A stretch of DNA of 39,093 bases from Clostridiales bacterium. Lineage in GTDB: Bacteria; Bacillota; Clostridia; Lachnospirales; CAG-274. Below, piece after piece: positions 9,765 through 18,480 of this stretch; the stretch's first letter is position 1; each line of letters starts with the position of its first letter. The position numbers and the translations under genes are program-made. The notes under the pieces are model-generated. The model was not told the origin of the DNA, did no database searches, and saw nothing but the letters and a program-made list of their open reading frames with translations. The DNA lies in assembly GCA_021201395.1 (NCBI GenBank), contig JAJQFB010000001.1, positions 1-39,093 of the forward strand, written 5' to 3'.

Positions 9765-9796
9765 CAAGGAAGTAATGTTTAAACATTGCTTCCTTG
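9765..9796 (+). terminator. Strong palindrome before the DUF2828 gene
   Basis: CAAGGAAG and CTTCCTTG flank AATGTTTAAACATT, giving a 32-bp near-perfect palindrome that can fold to a stem of about 15 bp. It is followed by AAGTCTTTATTTG, a weak U-rich tract, and then the ribosome site at about 9814. It could end the upstream RNA or be an operator. Confidence 0.5.
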
Positions 9797-9826
9797 AAGT
9801 CTTTATTTGCGAAAGGAGGCGTCAAA

Positions 9827-11360
9827 ATGAATATTATAAACGATTTAAAAAATGTTTTGGACAATGATTATAATGTTTCCGTTACGGAAAACGGAGCCTT
9901 AGGCTATAAAACAACGGGGAAAGAGCTTTTGGATATAAATTTTTCCGTTTCGTCTATGAGAAATATGGATGAGAAGAAAATTGTAAAACAATATATTAGG
10001 GCTTATTATGAAAATCCTCTGCTTGCCGTAAAATGGCTTTTTTACGCCGCCGATGTAAGAGGGGGTATGGGCGAAAGACGGCTTTTCAGAATTTGCTTTA
10101 AATATCTTGCCCAAAGTCACCCTGATATTGTGGAGGCTCTGCTTGATTTGGTATCTGAATATACAAGGTGGGATAATTTGTTTTGCCTGCTTGATACTCC
10201 CGTTTCCGACTCTGTTATAGGGCTTATTAAAAAACAGCTTGCTTCCGATATTGAAAATATGGCTGCCGAAAGGCCGGTTTCTCTTTTGGCGAAATGGCTC
10301 CCTTCGGCTAATACATCTTCGGCCGGGACAAGACGCACAGCCCGTCTTTTGATTTCAAAACTGAATATGACCAAAAAGGAATACAGAAAGCTTCTCTCAA
10401 GGCTGAGGGCTTATCTTAAGGTGACCGAAAGATATATGTCAGCCGGAGAATGGTCTGAAATTGACTATGCTGCGGTTCCTTCAAGGGCAAACCTGATTTA
10501 CAACAGTGTTTTTTTTGAGAAACGATGAGGAAAGAAGGCTTGCTTATCTTGACAGACTTTCAAGAGGCGAAACACATATAAACGCCGATGTTCTTTTTCC
10601 TCACGATATTGTCAATAAGTATCACGAAATAAACAGTTACTTTTATGATATAAAACCCTATGACGCAGCTCTCGAAGAACTTTGGAAAGCACTTCCCGAT
10701 TATGTTAAAGAAGCGGGAAATACAATCTGTGTGGCTGACGGCTCCGGAAGTATGACTTCGTCTATAGGCGGAACAAACGTAACCTGTCTTGACGCAGCAA
10801 ATTCCCTGGCAATTTATTTTGCGGAACGCTCATCGGGGGAGTTTAAAGATAAATACATAACATTCAGTGAAAGACCTCAGCTTGTGGATCTTTCGAGAGG
10901 AAAATCACTTAGGAATAAAATAGAAATTGCTTTAAGCTATGACGAGATTGCAAATACAAATATAGAGAGGGTTTTTGACCTTATTCTGACAACAGCTATA
11001 AAGGGCAATATGAAACAGAAAGATATACCGGAAAATGTACTTATAATTTCAGATATGGAGTTCGACTACTGTGCGAAAAGCGACAGATGGATGGATAAAA
11101 GGCTGTTTGAAGTTTTAGCGGAAAAATATAAAAGCTGCGGCTATAAACTTCCGAAGCTTGCTTTTTGGAATCTTTGCGGCAGAACAAGGACAATTCCCGT
11201 CAGGGAAAATGATTTGGGCGTCTGTCTTGTCAGCGGCTTCAGTCCCACTGTTGTAAAGATGGTTTTAAGCGGAAAAACAGACCCTTTCGAGTGTCTGCTT
11301 GAACAAATAAATTCAACGAGATATGACCCTGTGGAAGAAAGAATAAAGAAATTAATATAA
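9827..11360 (+). pseudogene. DUF2828/vWA (Ro60-like) protein, broken by one frameshift
   Basis: Two reading frames, 9827-10528 and about 10506-11360, join into one protein of about 511 aa if one T is removed from the T8 tract at 10509-10516, giving YNSVFLRNDEERRLAYL across the join. The N-terminal half is helical repeat DUF2828 (NPLLAVKWLFYAADVRGGMGERR, shown in part). The C-terminal half is a von Willebrand A domain with a MIDAS motif (ADGSGSM) and later IISDMEFD. Helical-repeat ring plus vWA is the plan of Ro60/TROVE RNA-binding proteins. GAAAGGAGG precedes the ATG at 9827. Both halves look well preserved, so the break may be recent, phase-variable or a sequencing error. Confidence 0.85.
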
Positions 11361-11378
11361 AATGTAAAACACCGTAAT

Positions 11379-11425
11379 AAACGGCCGAACCCCCAAATAG
11401 GAGATTCAGCCGTTTCTCTTTTATT
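11379..11425. terminator. Terminator between the converging DUF2828 and feo operons
   Basis: AAACGGC-C-GAA pairs with TTC-A-GCCGTTT across about 15 bases, with CTCTTTTATTTCTTTT after it on the plus strand and TTATTA after it on the minus strand. Probably acts in both directions. Confidence 0.7.
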
Positions 11426-11585
11426 TCTTTTCTTCTTTTTTGTCGTCAGAGGGGAAGCTGTGACAGGCAGCTCCGCAGTGGGCGCAGTCTCCGCCGCAGC
11501 CGTGCTTACCCTTTATAAGACTTCTTATTATAAGTACAACCATGGCAATAAGTATTGCCAAAACTACAAATGAGGGAAAGTTCAT
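11421..11585 (-). CDS. FeoB-associated Cys-rich membrane protein
   Basis: 54 aa. One N-terminal membrane helix (FVVLAILIAMVVLII), then a Cys-rich tail CGGDCAHCGAACH and a Lys/Glu-rich end. This is the FeoB_associated/virus-attachment-p12-like family that follows feoB in many Firmicutes and may hand on or sense ferrous iron at the membrane. It starts 35 bases after the feoB stop, in the same direction, and its end overlaps the terminator. Confidence 0.9.
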   Translation of the reverse strand: MNFPSFVVLAILIAMVVLIIRSLIKGKHGCGGDCAHCGAACHSFPSDDKKEEKK

Positions 11586-11620
11586 ATAAACACTTCCTTA
11601 TTTATATAAAGTTATGCAGG

Positions 11621-14128
11621 TTATGCGCTTACGCTTGCCTTTGCGTCAGAGGTCAAATTTTTCTGAGGTCTGAAAAGGAGATATAAAGCAAGAGCAATAA
11701 CAACAAGAGCAGCGATAAGACCTATAATATTGACGTCTCCGCTTAAGAGCAGGCCAACCTGATAGATTACGAGGGCTGCAAGATAAGCGAAAACACACTG
11801 ATAGCCGATAGCGAAAACCGTCCATTTAGCCGAGTTCATCTCTCTCTTTATGGCACCCATAGCGGCGAAGCAGGGAGCACAGAGGAGGTTGAATACAAGG
11901 TAGGAATAGCCTGCAAGGGCAGCATGGCCGCCGCTCATTTCGCCGAAGTTAGCCTGTAAGTTAGCCCAGATTTCAGCACCGTCCTCGGCTACTTCCGCAA
12001 GCTCGGGTCTGTAGAGAACGCCGAAAGTACCTACTACGTTTTCCTTTGCGATAAGGCCTGATACAGCCGCAACAGCGGATCTCCAGTCGCCGAAGCCCAA
12101 AGGCTTGAATATGAATGCTACGCAGTTTCCTATTGTTGCAAGGAGGCTTTCGTTCATATCAACAGCACCGAAGCCGTTTTCACCGAAGTCGTAGCCTGAC
12201 AGGAACCAAATAAGTATTGTAGCAAGGAGGATAATTGTACCTGCCTTTTTAATGAAAGACCAGCCTCTCTCCCACGTACTTCTCAAAACGTTTCCTACTG
12301 TGGGCCAGTGGTAAGCCGGAAGCTCCATAACGAAGGGAGCGGGGTCGCCGGCGAACATCTGTGTCTTTTTTAGAATAATGCCCGAAATTATAATCGCCGC
12401 AACGCCTATAAAGTATGAGCTGGGGGCTACCCACCATGCTCCGTCAAAGAGAGCGCCGGCAATAAGGGCGATTATGGGGAGCTTAGCTCCGCAGGGGATA
12501 AAGGTTGTGGTTATAATTGTCATTTTTCTGTCACGGTCGCTTTCGATTGTTCTCGAAGCCATAACGCCGGGGACGCCGCAGCCCGTACCGATTAACATGG
12601 GGATAAATGACTTTCCGGAAAGACCGAATTTTCTGAAAATTCTGTCCATAATGAAGGCAACTCTCGCCATATATCCGCAGGATTCCAAGAAAGCAAGGAA
12701 TATGAAAAGTATAAGCATCTGGGGAACGAAGCCCAAAACAGCGCCTACGCCGGCGATGATACCGTCAAGAATGAGTGAGGATAACCATTCGGGACAGCTT
12801 ATGCCCTCAAGAATATTGCCTGCTATTGTACCGATACCGGGGATAAATATGCCGAAGTCTGCCGGGTCAGGCTCTTCTGCTGCAAGAGCGGCCTCAAATT
12901 CGGCTATGTCAACATCAATGGTTTCTTCAATCTCGCCGTCCTCGTTTTCGATTTCAGCTACGGCGGAAACATCGTCTGAAGCTTCTATAAAATCGGCTAT
13001 AACTGCCTCGTCAGCCTCTTCCTCTTCAAGAGTGGCACCGAATTCTTCCGTGTCTATGCCTGCTTCTTCGGCAGCCTCTACAAAGGCTTCGATTTCGGCC
13101 TGAGCCGTGTCAAAGTCACCTGCCGCTTCTTCATAGGCGCTTGTACCTATTCCGAATAAGTGCCAGCCGTCGCCGTCAAAGCCGAACAGGCCGTCGTTTG
13201 CCCAGTCTGTAGCTATGCCGCCTACGGTTGTAACGGAGATATAGTAAACGATTATCATTACAATAGCGAATATAGGCAGCGCCAAAATTCTGTTTGTAAC
13301 GATTTTATCGATTTTATCGGAAACAGTGAGCTCGCCTTTCTTCTGCTTCTTGTAAATTCCCTTGAGAATAGAAGCTATGTAAACATATCTTTCATTTGTT
13401 ATAATACTTTCGCCGTCGTCGTCAAATTCCTTTTCAACTCCGCCGACTACAGTCTTTATTTCGGCTTTAACGCTGCTGTCAAGCTTTAAATCTTCGAGAA
13501 CTTTCTTGTCACCCTCGAAAACCTTAATAGCGAACCATCTCTCCTGAGATTTGTCGATTTTTCCTTTTAAAAGGTCCTCAATGTGGGCGATGGCGTGTTC
13601 CGTTTCGCTGCCGAAGGGGTGAAGAAGGCTTACTTTTTTAGCTTCCGCCGCCTTAACCGCCGTTTCCGCCGCTTCCTTTACGCCTGTTCCCTTTAAGGCT
13701 GAAATTTCAACAACGGGACAGCCCAAAAGCTTTGGAAGCCCCTTTGTGTCGATTTTGTCTCCTGCTTTTTTGACAACGTCCATCATATTGATGGCTACCA
13801 CAACGGGAATACCAAGCTCCATAAGCTGTGTCGTCAAATAAAGGTTTCTCTCAAGGTTTGAACCGTCTACTATGTTTAAAATAGCGTCGGGTTTTTCATT
13901 TATAAGGTAATTTCTCGCTACAACCTCTTCAAGAGTGTAGGGCGACAGTGAATAAATACCCGGAAGGTCCATAATTGCCACTTCCTTGCGGAATTTAAGC
14001 TTGCCCTCCTTTTTCTCAACAGTAACGCCGGGCCAGTTTCCTACAAACTGGTTAGAGCCTGTAAGAGCGTTAAAAAGCGTGGTTTTACCGCTGTTAGGGT
14101 TTCCGGCAAGAGCAATTTTGATACTCAT
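11621..14128 (-). CDS. feoB: Ferrous iron transporter FeoB with acidic extracytoplasmic insert
   Basis: 835 aa. The N-terminal G domain shows GNPNSGKTT (9-17), DLPG (54-57) and NMMD (114-117); a helical GDI domain follows, then the polytopic permease with the Cys-containing GTGCGVPGVMASR and FIPCGAKLPI segments. It imports ferrous iron across the cytoplasmic membrane. Odd feature: residues about 329-420, after the first membrane segment, are an Ala/Glu/Asp-rich stretch (YEEAAGDF, TLEEEEADEAV, ALAAEEPDPADFG), probably outside the cell, which explains the unusual length. AAAGGAGGAAAA precedes the ATG. Follows the two feoA genes. Confidence 0.97.
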   Translation of the reverse strand: MSIKIALAGNPNSGKTTLFNALTGSNQFVGNWPGVTVEKKEGKLKFRKEVAIMDLPGIYSLSPYTLEEVVARNYLINEKPDAILNIVDGSNLERNLYLTTQLMELGIPVVVAINMMDVVKKAGDKIDTKGLPKLLGCPVVEISALKGTGVKEAAETAVKAAEAKKVSLLHPFGSETEHAIAHIEDLLKGKIDKSQERWFAIKVFEGDKKVLEDLKLDSSVKAEIKTVVGGVEKEFDDDGESIITNERYVYIASILKGIYKKQKKGELTVSDKIDKIVTNRILALPIFAIVMIIVYYISVTTVGGIATDWANDGLFGFDGDGWHLFGIGTSAYEEAAGDFDTAQAEIEAFVEAAEEAGIDTEEFGATLEEEEADEAVIADFIEASDDVSAVAEIENEDGEIEETIDVDIAEFEAALAAEEPDPADFGIFIPGIGTIAGNILEGISCPEWLSSLILDGIIAGVGAVLGFVPQMLILFIFLAFLESCGYMARVAFIMDRIFRKFGLSGKSFIPMLIGTGCGVPGVMASRTIESDRDRKMTIITTTFIPCGAKLPIIALIAGALFDGAWWVAPSSYFIGVAAIIISGIILKKTQMFAGDPAPFVMELPAYHWPTVGNVLRSTWERGWSFIKKAGTIILLATILIWFLSGYDFGENGFGAVDMNESLLATIGNCVAFIFKPLGFGDWRSAVAAVSGLIAKENVVGTFGVLYRPELAEVAEDGAEIWANLQANFGEMSGGHAALAGYSYLVFNLLCAPCFAAMGAIKREMNSAKWTVFAIGYQCVFAYLAALVIYQVGLLLSGDVNIIGLIAALVVIALALYLLFRPQKNLTSDAKASVSA

Positions 14129-14164
14129 TTATTTTTCCTCCTTTAAATTTAAGGCTTATAAGGC

Positions 14165-14389
14165 TCAACCTTCGACCTGAATCATTTCGGCGTCTGCCTT
14201 TCTGATAGAAAGCTCATAGCCTCTTACGGTTACTTCAACGGGGTCGCCCAGGGGCGCAACCTTGCGTATGTCGATTGTAACGCCTTTGGTAATGCCCATA
14301 TCCATAATTCTCCTTTTTACGGAGCCTGAACCCGTCAGCTTAACAACCTTAACGGTTTCGCCGACTTTAGCATCTTTTAAAGTTTTCAT
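14165..14389 (-). CDS. feoA: FeoA-domain protein, second of two
   Basis: 74 aa from the ATG at 14389, which has AAGGAGGAAAAA just upstream; a longer frame to 14515 has no ribosome site. SH3-like FeoA fold: TVKVVKLTGSGSVKRRIMDM, then PLGDPVEVTVRGYELSIRK. FeoA is a cytosolic partner needed for FeoB activity. It ends 36 bases before feoB starts. Confidence 0.93.
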   Translation of the reverse strand: MKTLKDAKVGETVKVVKLTGSGSVKRRIMDMGITKGVTIDIRKVAPLGDPVEVTVRGYELSIRKADAEMIQVEG

Positions 14390-14486
14390 TTTTTCCTCCT
14401 TTATAATATAAACGCCTTTAAACCGCCGCGGAAAACAGCGGTATATTAAGGCATAGTTTACCTGTTTGAATATTGTATTATTGTGT

Positions 14487-14699
14487 TTAAACCATAATCT
14501 TCGAGGCCATCTCACGGCTTACGGCCACTCTTGCCTCTTTAACGTTGACAATAAGGTTTCCGCCTGTTGTGCTTATGACGGTAACCGTGCCGCCGGGGAC
14601 AAAGCCCAAATTTTCAAGGTGCCGCCGGGTTTCTTCCCCGCCGCCTATTCTCTTTATAATATTTTCCTCTCCCTCGGAGCAAAATGTTAATGGCATCAT
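14487..14699 (-). CDS. FeoA-domain protein, first of two
   Basis: 70 aa if translation starts at 14699. The more distal ATG at 14711 has no ribosome site, while GGAGG at 14709-14705 is well placed for 14699 (or 14696). Contains the FeoA core RRHLENLGFVPGGTVTVIST, GGNLIVNV and the end REMASKIMV. The divergence from the second FeoA suggests distinct roles, one possibly regulatory. First gene of the operon, directly after the promoter/operator. Confidence 0.9.
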   Translation of the reverse strand: MMPLTFCSEGEENIIKRIGGGEETRRHLENLGFVPGGTVTVISTTGGNLIVNVKEARVAVSREMASKIMV

Positions 14700-14738
14700 A
14701 ACAACCTCCATAATAAAAAATAAAGCATTAAAATTTAA

Positions 14739-14789
14739 TTAGCTTGTTCTAACTATAGTTAGTTTAAACTAATACGCCCGTTTTGTCAA
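14739..14789 (-). promoter_or_regulatory. feo promoter with tandem TTAG-N6-CTAA operators
   Basis: On the minus strand TTGACA (14789-14784) and TAAACT (14766-14761) are 17 bp apart. Two TTAG-N6-CTAA sites lie at 14739-14752 and 14759-14772, exactly 20 bp apart, and between them the halves form a further perfect palindrome CTAACTATAGTTAG (14749-14762). The sites cover the -10 box and start point. This fits a DtxR/MntR-type metal-dependent repressor binding as two dimers on one face of the DNA. The regulator is inferred, not seen in the window. Confidence 0.7.
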
Positions 14790-15052
14790 TAGAATTTTTA
14801 AATTTTAGGGTAAAAAAACTGTATAAAATTTGTGTGTTTTTACTTTTAAAAAGCTTGACAAAGTTTATTTTTTGCACTTGACAATATGGTGTTATAATAA
14901 TAGAGGGTAATTTTATGGTATATTTCTCTAAAAATCCAATTTAAAGAAAGCAGCTTATCTTCAAATCTATGAGAGTTTTTATGAGCCTAAATGAAAAGGA
15001 ACCGCACATATGTCCTTACGCAGTTTTTTATATATTATTTGTCCGCGATACT
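14790..15052. other. AT-rich gap upstream of the feo operon
   Basis: No gene supported. TTGACA occurs at 14855 and 14878 and TATAAT at 14893, but the spacing is poor (9 or 32 bp) and the only ORFs beyond are under 30 codons (14970-15056). Confidence 0.35.
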
Positions 15053-15140
15053 TAGGGAAGCGATGATTAATTCGCCAAAGCAGATTTGCCGCAGATTTTT
15101 TCGAGGGCGCAGCCGAAGTCTGCAATGAAGCAGCAAATTC
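15053..15140 (+). repeat. MITE family A, copy 4 (left part only)
   Basis: Starts TAGGGAAGCGATGATTAATT and follows the long form through GCAGATTTGCCGCAGATTTT and TTTCGAG, then diverges. No right terminus within 200 bp, so the copy is truncated or its end was replaced by copy 5. Confidence 0.75.
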
Positions 15141-15350
15141 ACGGCAGATGTCTTTTGCAGCTCTCTGCCCCTTGTCAATTTGGGTATAGTTGCCGAACCG
15201 CTTCTGTTTTAACACAGGGGGTTTTTGTTTTCTGCTTGAGGCTGAGGCCACCGGGGTCCACCTGCATAGCCGGTGATTTATTTTTCCGACTGCACAAGTA
15301 AAAGCCTTCCCTCCAAAAAGGAAAGGCCGAAGCGGCGGTAAAACTTAATT
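15141..15350. other. Unassigned stretch between two MITE copies
   Basis: No coding signal I trust. A GCCTTCC...GGAAAGGC stem at 15303-15328, read on the minus strand with TTTTA after it, could serve as a weak terminator for the spoVB-like gene. Confidence 0.3.
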
Positions 15351-15434
15351 AGTAAAACGATGATTAATTTGCCGAAGCAATCGGAAAAATCGGCGGTGAA
15401 GATGCAAAGAGCCGATTAATCAGCGGTTTCTTAA
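15351..15434 (+). repeat. MITE family A, copy 5 (short form)
   Basis: AAACGATGATTAATTTGCCG at the left and GATTAATCAGCGGTTTCTTAA at the right, with the short interior GAAGCAATCGGAAAAATCGG and GTGAAGATG. It ends five bases from the stop of the spoVB-like gene, so that gene's natural 3' flank has probably been displaced. Confidence 0.8.
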
Positions 15435-15439
15435 ACATA

Positions 15440-16969
15440 TTACTTTTTCAAAAAGGGGCTGATAACGGCGGCTATGTCTCTTTTTTTAACCGTCCCCGTC
15501 AAAATCAGGGAGAAAGCAAAAATCAAACAAAGCGCCAAACAGAGTATCAAGGCGGACAAAGCCGAGGAAAACAGGGGGGATATGTATGCTTTAAGGCGGC
15601 TTACGCTAAGGGAAGCCAAAGCCGATGACAGGAGAGGCTTTAAAATAAAGTCGGAAAGGTTCAGGCTCAGGGCGGAATTTTTGTTTACTCTGTAAAGATT
15701 TAAGGCCGAGGTTATAAGCATACCGAAAAGGGAGCCGAAAATATAGCCGTATATGCCGAACCGGGGTATAATAAACCACACGGATAAAAGACAGATAAGA
15801 GAGCCGGTCAGACCGTTTATAAAAATAGACATCTGCTCCCCCAAGCCGTTAAGTATGCCGCTTAAAATCACATTCAGATACATAAAGGGACAAAGGAAGC
15901 TTAACATAAAGAGAATATCACCTATTGTCTCTTCGCCGTATATAAGGGAGCTTATTTCACCCGGCAGGGTTAAAAACAAAGCGGCGGCTCCGAAGCCCGT
16001 TACAGTGGCAAAAAGCACGGATTTTTCGGAGGTTGTCTTTATTGCCCTTGTGTTTTTTGCGGCACAGCTTTCCGAAATAGCAGGGACTATTGTTATGGAA
16101 ACGGCGGTCAAAAAAGATGAGGGGAACATTATAAGGGGCATAGCCATACCGGACAGCTTTCCGAACTCACTTACGGCGGCGGTTTTTGAAAGGCCGAAAA
16201 CCTCAAGGCGTGAGGGTATAAGTATGTTTTCGGCAGCCGAGAGAAGAGAGGATATAAGGCGGTTAAGGGTCAGGGGTATAACCATAGCCAAAATAAGCTT
16301 ACAGGCGGAGGTTAGGCTTCGGCCTTTTAAGGCTCTTTTTCTTTCGGCACCCGTAAAAAGACTTATTAATATGTAGAAACAGGAAACAATTTCCCCTACG
16401 CACATACCCGTAACCGCTGCGGCGCAGGCGTATTCTATGCCCTTAGGTATTAAAATACCTCCTATAAGGAAAATAACCGCCATTCTTGTTATCTGCTCCA
16501 CGACCTGCCCCACAGCCGGAGGCAGGGAATTTTGCAGGCCGAAAAAATGCCCCCTTATACAGGAGCTTAAGGCCATAAAGGGGAAGCAAAAGCAAATAAG
16601 CCTTAAGGAAAGAGCCGTTCTCAGGTCGTTTAAAAGTCTTTCGGCAATAAAGTCGGCGTTTTTGTAAATGAAACACCCCAATATGACGCTTGCACCCACG
16701 GACATAGCTGCCGACAGCTTTAAAATAAGAGAGGGCTTCCTGCCGGTGGCCTTTTCGGAAGCCGTCAACTTGGAGATAACGGTTGAAAAGCCCGAAGAGG
16801 ATATACTCCAGACAAGCATATAAACAGGCACTATAAGCTGATAAAGTCCCATACCCTCGGCCCCTATAAGCTCCGCCATATAAACCCTGTAGAAAAAGCC
16901 CAAAAGCCTTGTGATTACGTTGGCTCCCGTTAATATAAAGGCTCCCTTAATAATTTTCCCCTTTTCCAT
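15440..16969 (-). CDS. SpoVB/MATE-type polysaccharide flippase
   Basis: 509 aa, about 14 predicted membrane segments throughout. It opens KIIKGAFILTGANVITRLLG, then YRVYMAELIGAEGMGLYQLI, the hallmark of stage V sporulation protein B and related MOP-superfamily lipid II/oligosaccharide exporters. In Bacillus SpoVB is needed for spore cortex synthesis; many Clostridia have several paralogues, so I do not fix the symbol. Single gene reading away from the LysR gene. MITE copy 5 abuts its 3' end. Confidence 0.9.
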   Translation of the reverse strand: MEKGKIIKGAFILTGANVITRLLGFFYRVYMAELIGAEGMGLYQLIVPVYMLVWSISSSGFSTVISKLTASEKATGRKPSLILKLSAAMSVGASVILGCFIYKNADFIAERLLNDLRTALSLRLICFCFPFMALSSCIRGHFFGLQNSLPPAVGQVVEQITRMAVIFLIGGILIPKGIEYACAAAVTGMCVGEIVSCFYILISLFTGAERKRALKGRSLTSACKLILAMVIPLTLNRLISSLLSAAENILIPSRLEVFGLSKTAAVSEFGKLSGMAMPLIMFPSSFLTAVSITIVPAISESCAAKNTRAIKTTSEKSVLFATVTGFGAAALFLTLPGEISSLIYGEETIGDILFMLSFLCPFMYLNVILSGILNGLGEQMSIFINGLTGSLICLLSVWFIIPRFGIYGYIFGSLFGMLITSALNLYRVNKNSALSLNLSDFILKPLLSSALASLSVSRLKAYISPLFSSALSALILCLALCLIFAFSLILTGTVKKRDIAAVISPFLKK

Positions 16970-17138
16970 AGTCCCAATAGCTCCGCTGCATACCCTTAAT
17001 AATAAAGCTTATGCAGTTTTGCCGATATTAATTACACCGAAAAAAGCTTATAATTTATTCGGGGCAGTTTGAAAAACAACTCTGCAAACCGTGTAAAAAA
17101 CTTTTTTAAAAAATATGTGATTTTTAGCAAAAAACTGC
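16970..17138. other. Divergent intergenic region
   Basis: Separates the spoVB-like gene (minus) from the LysR gene (plus). T/A-rich with no ORF. No terminator is expected between divergent genes and none is seen. Confidence 0.4.
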
Positions 17139-17167
17139 TTGAAAAAATTGTGAAATAATTATATAAT
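17139..17167 (+). promoter_or_regulatory. Promoter of the LysR-type regulator gene
   Basis: TTGAAA at 17139-17144 and TATAAT at 17162-17167 with a 17-bp spacer. The leader to the start codon is about 105 bases long. Confidence 0.75.
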
Positions 17168-17279
17168 TTTATTGGGAGATATTTTACAGGCGGTTATTAA
17201 AGAAACCTGTTCAGAAATTCCCCGCAGAGAAGGTTAAGAAACGGTTAAGAGAAGGTAATAAACAAGGGGGGGGTTAAAT

Positions 17280-18164
17280 ATGCTTGATTTCAGAGTAAAC
17301 ACGTTTCTCACGGTTTGTGAAAGCGGAAATTACACAAAAGCGGCTGAAAAGCTCGGATTAACTCAACCTGCCGTAACTCAGCACATAAAATTTCTTGAAG
17401 ATCGATATAAGGTAAGGCTTTTTGTCAAAGAAGGAAAAAATATGCGCCTAACCGGCACAGGTGAGATTATGCGTGATATGTTTACCACGCTTAATGCTGA
17501 CTGCCAAAAAATCGACAGACGTATAAAAAAATTAAACGGCGAACCCAAATCTCTGATTATAGGCGTGACAAATTCCATAGGCGAATATGTCCTGCCCTCA
17601 ATTCTCAAAAAATATTTGGAAAGGGAGCCTGAGGCAAAAATTTCCATAGAGATCGGAAATACGGACGGACTCCTTGATATGCTCAAAAAAGGCAGGGCGG
17701 ATTTCCTGATTTCAGAGGGGAAGTTTGATAAAAATACCTATTGCTGTAAGCTGTTTTCAAGGGAGAAATTTATATGCCTGTGTTCCGTCTCTTCGGAGCT
17801 TGCCGGAAAGAGCGTTTTTGTTGAAGGCCTTTTTCCTAACAGACTTTTCCTGGGAGAGACGGGCTCCGGCACAAGAGAAATTTTAGAAAATAATCTGAGA
17901 CAAACGGGCTATTCAGCAGATAATTTCAGTTCGGTTACGGAAATAGGAAGCCTTAATGCCATAAAAGCCCTTGTTGCGGATAATTACGGAATATCCTTTA
18001 TGTTTGAGGTTGCCGCCGCCGAAGAGCTTAAAACCGGCAGGCTTAAAAAGGTTGACATCAAAGGCTTTGATATTTGTCACGACTTTAATTTCGTATGTCT
18101 TAAGGACACAATGTTTATGGAAGATTTTAACAAGTTTTTTGATTTTGCGGTAAATAACATATAG
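17280..18164 (+). CDS. LysR-type transcriptional regulator
   Basis: 294 aa, typical length. Residues 1-60 form the winged helix-turn-helix (FLTVCESGNYTKAAEKLGLT, QPAVTQHIKFLED). Residues about 90-290 are the periplasmic-binding-protein-like effector domain, with LGETGSGTREILE, a segment often seen in CysB/CbbR-like members. AAGGGGGGGG lies directly before the ATG. Such regulators usually act on a divergent gene, here the spoVB-like gene, or on distant operons; the target and effector cannot be read from sequence. Confidence 0.92.
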   Translation: MLDFRVNTFLTVCESGNYTKAAEKLGLTQPAVTQHIKFLEDRYKVRLFVKEGKNMRLTGTGEIMRDMFTTLNADCQKIDRRIKKLNGEPKSLIIGVTNSIGEYVLPSILKKYLEREPEAKISIEIGNTDGLLDMLKKGRADFLISEGKFDKNTYCCKLFSREKFICLCSVSSELAGKSVFVEGLFPNRLFLGETGSGTREILENNLRQTGYSADNFSSVTEIGSLNAIKALVADNYGISFMFEVAAAEELKTGRLKKVDIKGFDICHDFNFVCLKDTMFMEDFNKFFDFAVNNI

Positions 18165-18170
18165 ACTATA

Positions 18171-18196
18171 AGGGACGGAGCAAGCTCCGCCCCTAC
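18171..18196 (+). repeat. REP-like palindrome, copy 1
   Basis: GGGACGGAGCAAGCTCCGCCCCTAC folds into a stem of about nine bp with an AAG-containing loop. It follows the LysR stop by seven bases and could stop transcription, though no U-tract comes straight after. A close relative lies at 19840. Confidence 0.6.
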
Positions 18197-18267
18197 AGTT
18201 GTAAAAAAAATAAGTTGACATTTTAAGGGCTTAGAGCTATAATAAACTTAAGAAAAAAATTTAAAAC

Positions 18268-18356
18268 TTAAATCCGGGGAGCTTTTACGGCTGAGAGGGA
18301 ATTTTTTCCGACCCGCAGACCTGATACGGATAATGCCGTCGTAGGAAGATGAGATA
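18268..18356 (+). promoter_or_regulatory. TPP riboswitch (THI element)
   Basis: Conserved THI-box pieces in order: CCGGGGAGC, GGCTGAGAGGGA, GACCCGCAGACCTGAT, CGGATAATGCCG, CGTAGGAAGATGAG. Binds thiamine pyrophosphate and controls thiC by transcription attenuation through the terminator at 18380. Confidence 0.97.
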
Positions 18357-18379
18357 TTTTTATAAATATATTTGTTTTT

Positions 18380-18411
18380 GACGGCGTGTCCTGTTTCAGA
18401 CACGTCTTTTT
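18380..18411 (+). terminator. Riboswitch expression-platform terminator
   Basis: GACGGCGTGTC pairs with GACACGTC across CTGTTTCA and is followed by TTTTT. Its 5' arm GACGGC (18380-18385) is the exact complement of GCCGTC (18335-18340) inside the aptamer, giving a ready antiterminator when TPP is absent. Confidence 0.85.
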
Positions 18412-18480
18412 AATGCAAAAAGCATTAAAAATAAAAAAATATACGGAGGTATTTATACGAGTTGTACTTATACTACACAG

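Noticed and set aside
12378..13103. 241-codon ORF opposite feoB
   Set aside because: Mirrors the Ala/Glu-rich insert of FeoB as Ser/Ala repeats; no ribosome site.
14850..14905. TTGACA and TATAAT boxes upstream of the feo operon on the plus strand
   Set aside because: Spacings are not usable and no gene lies downstream.
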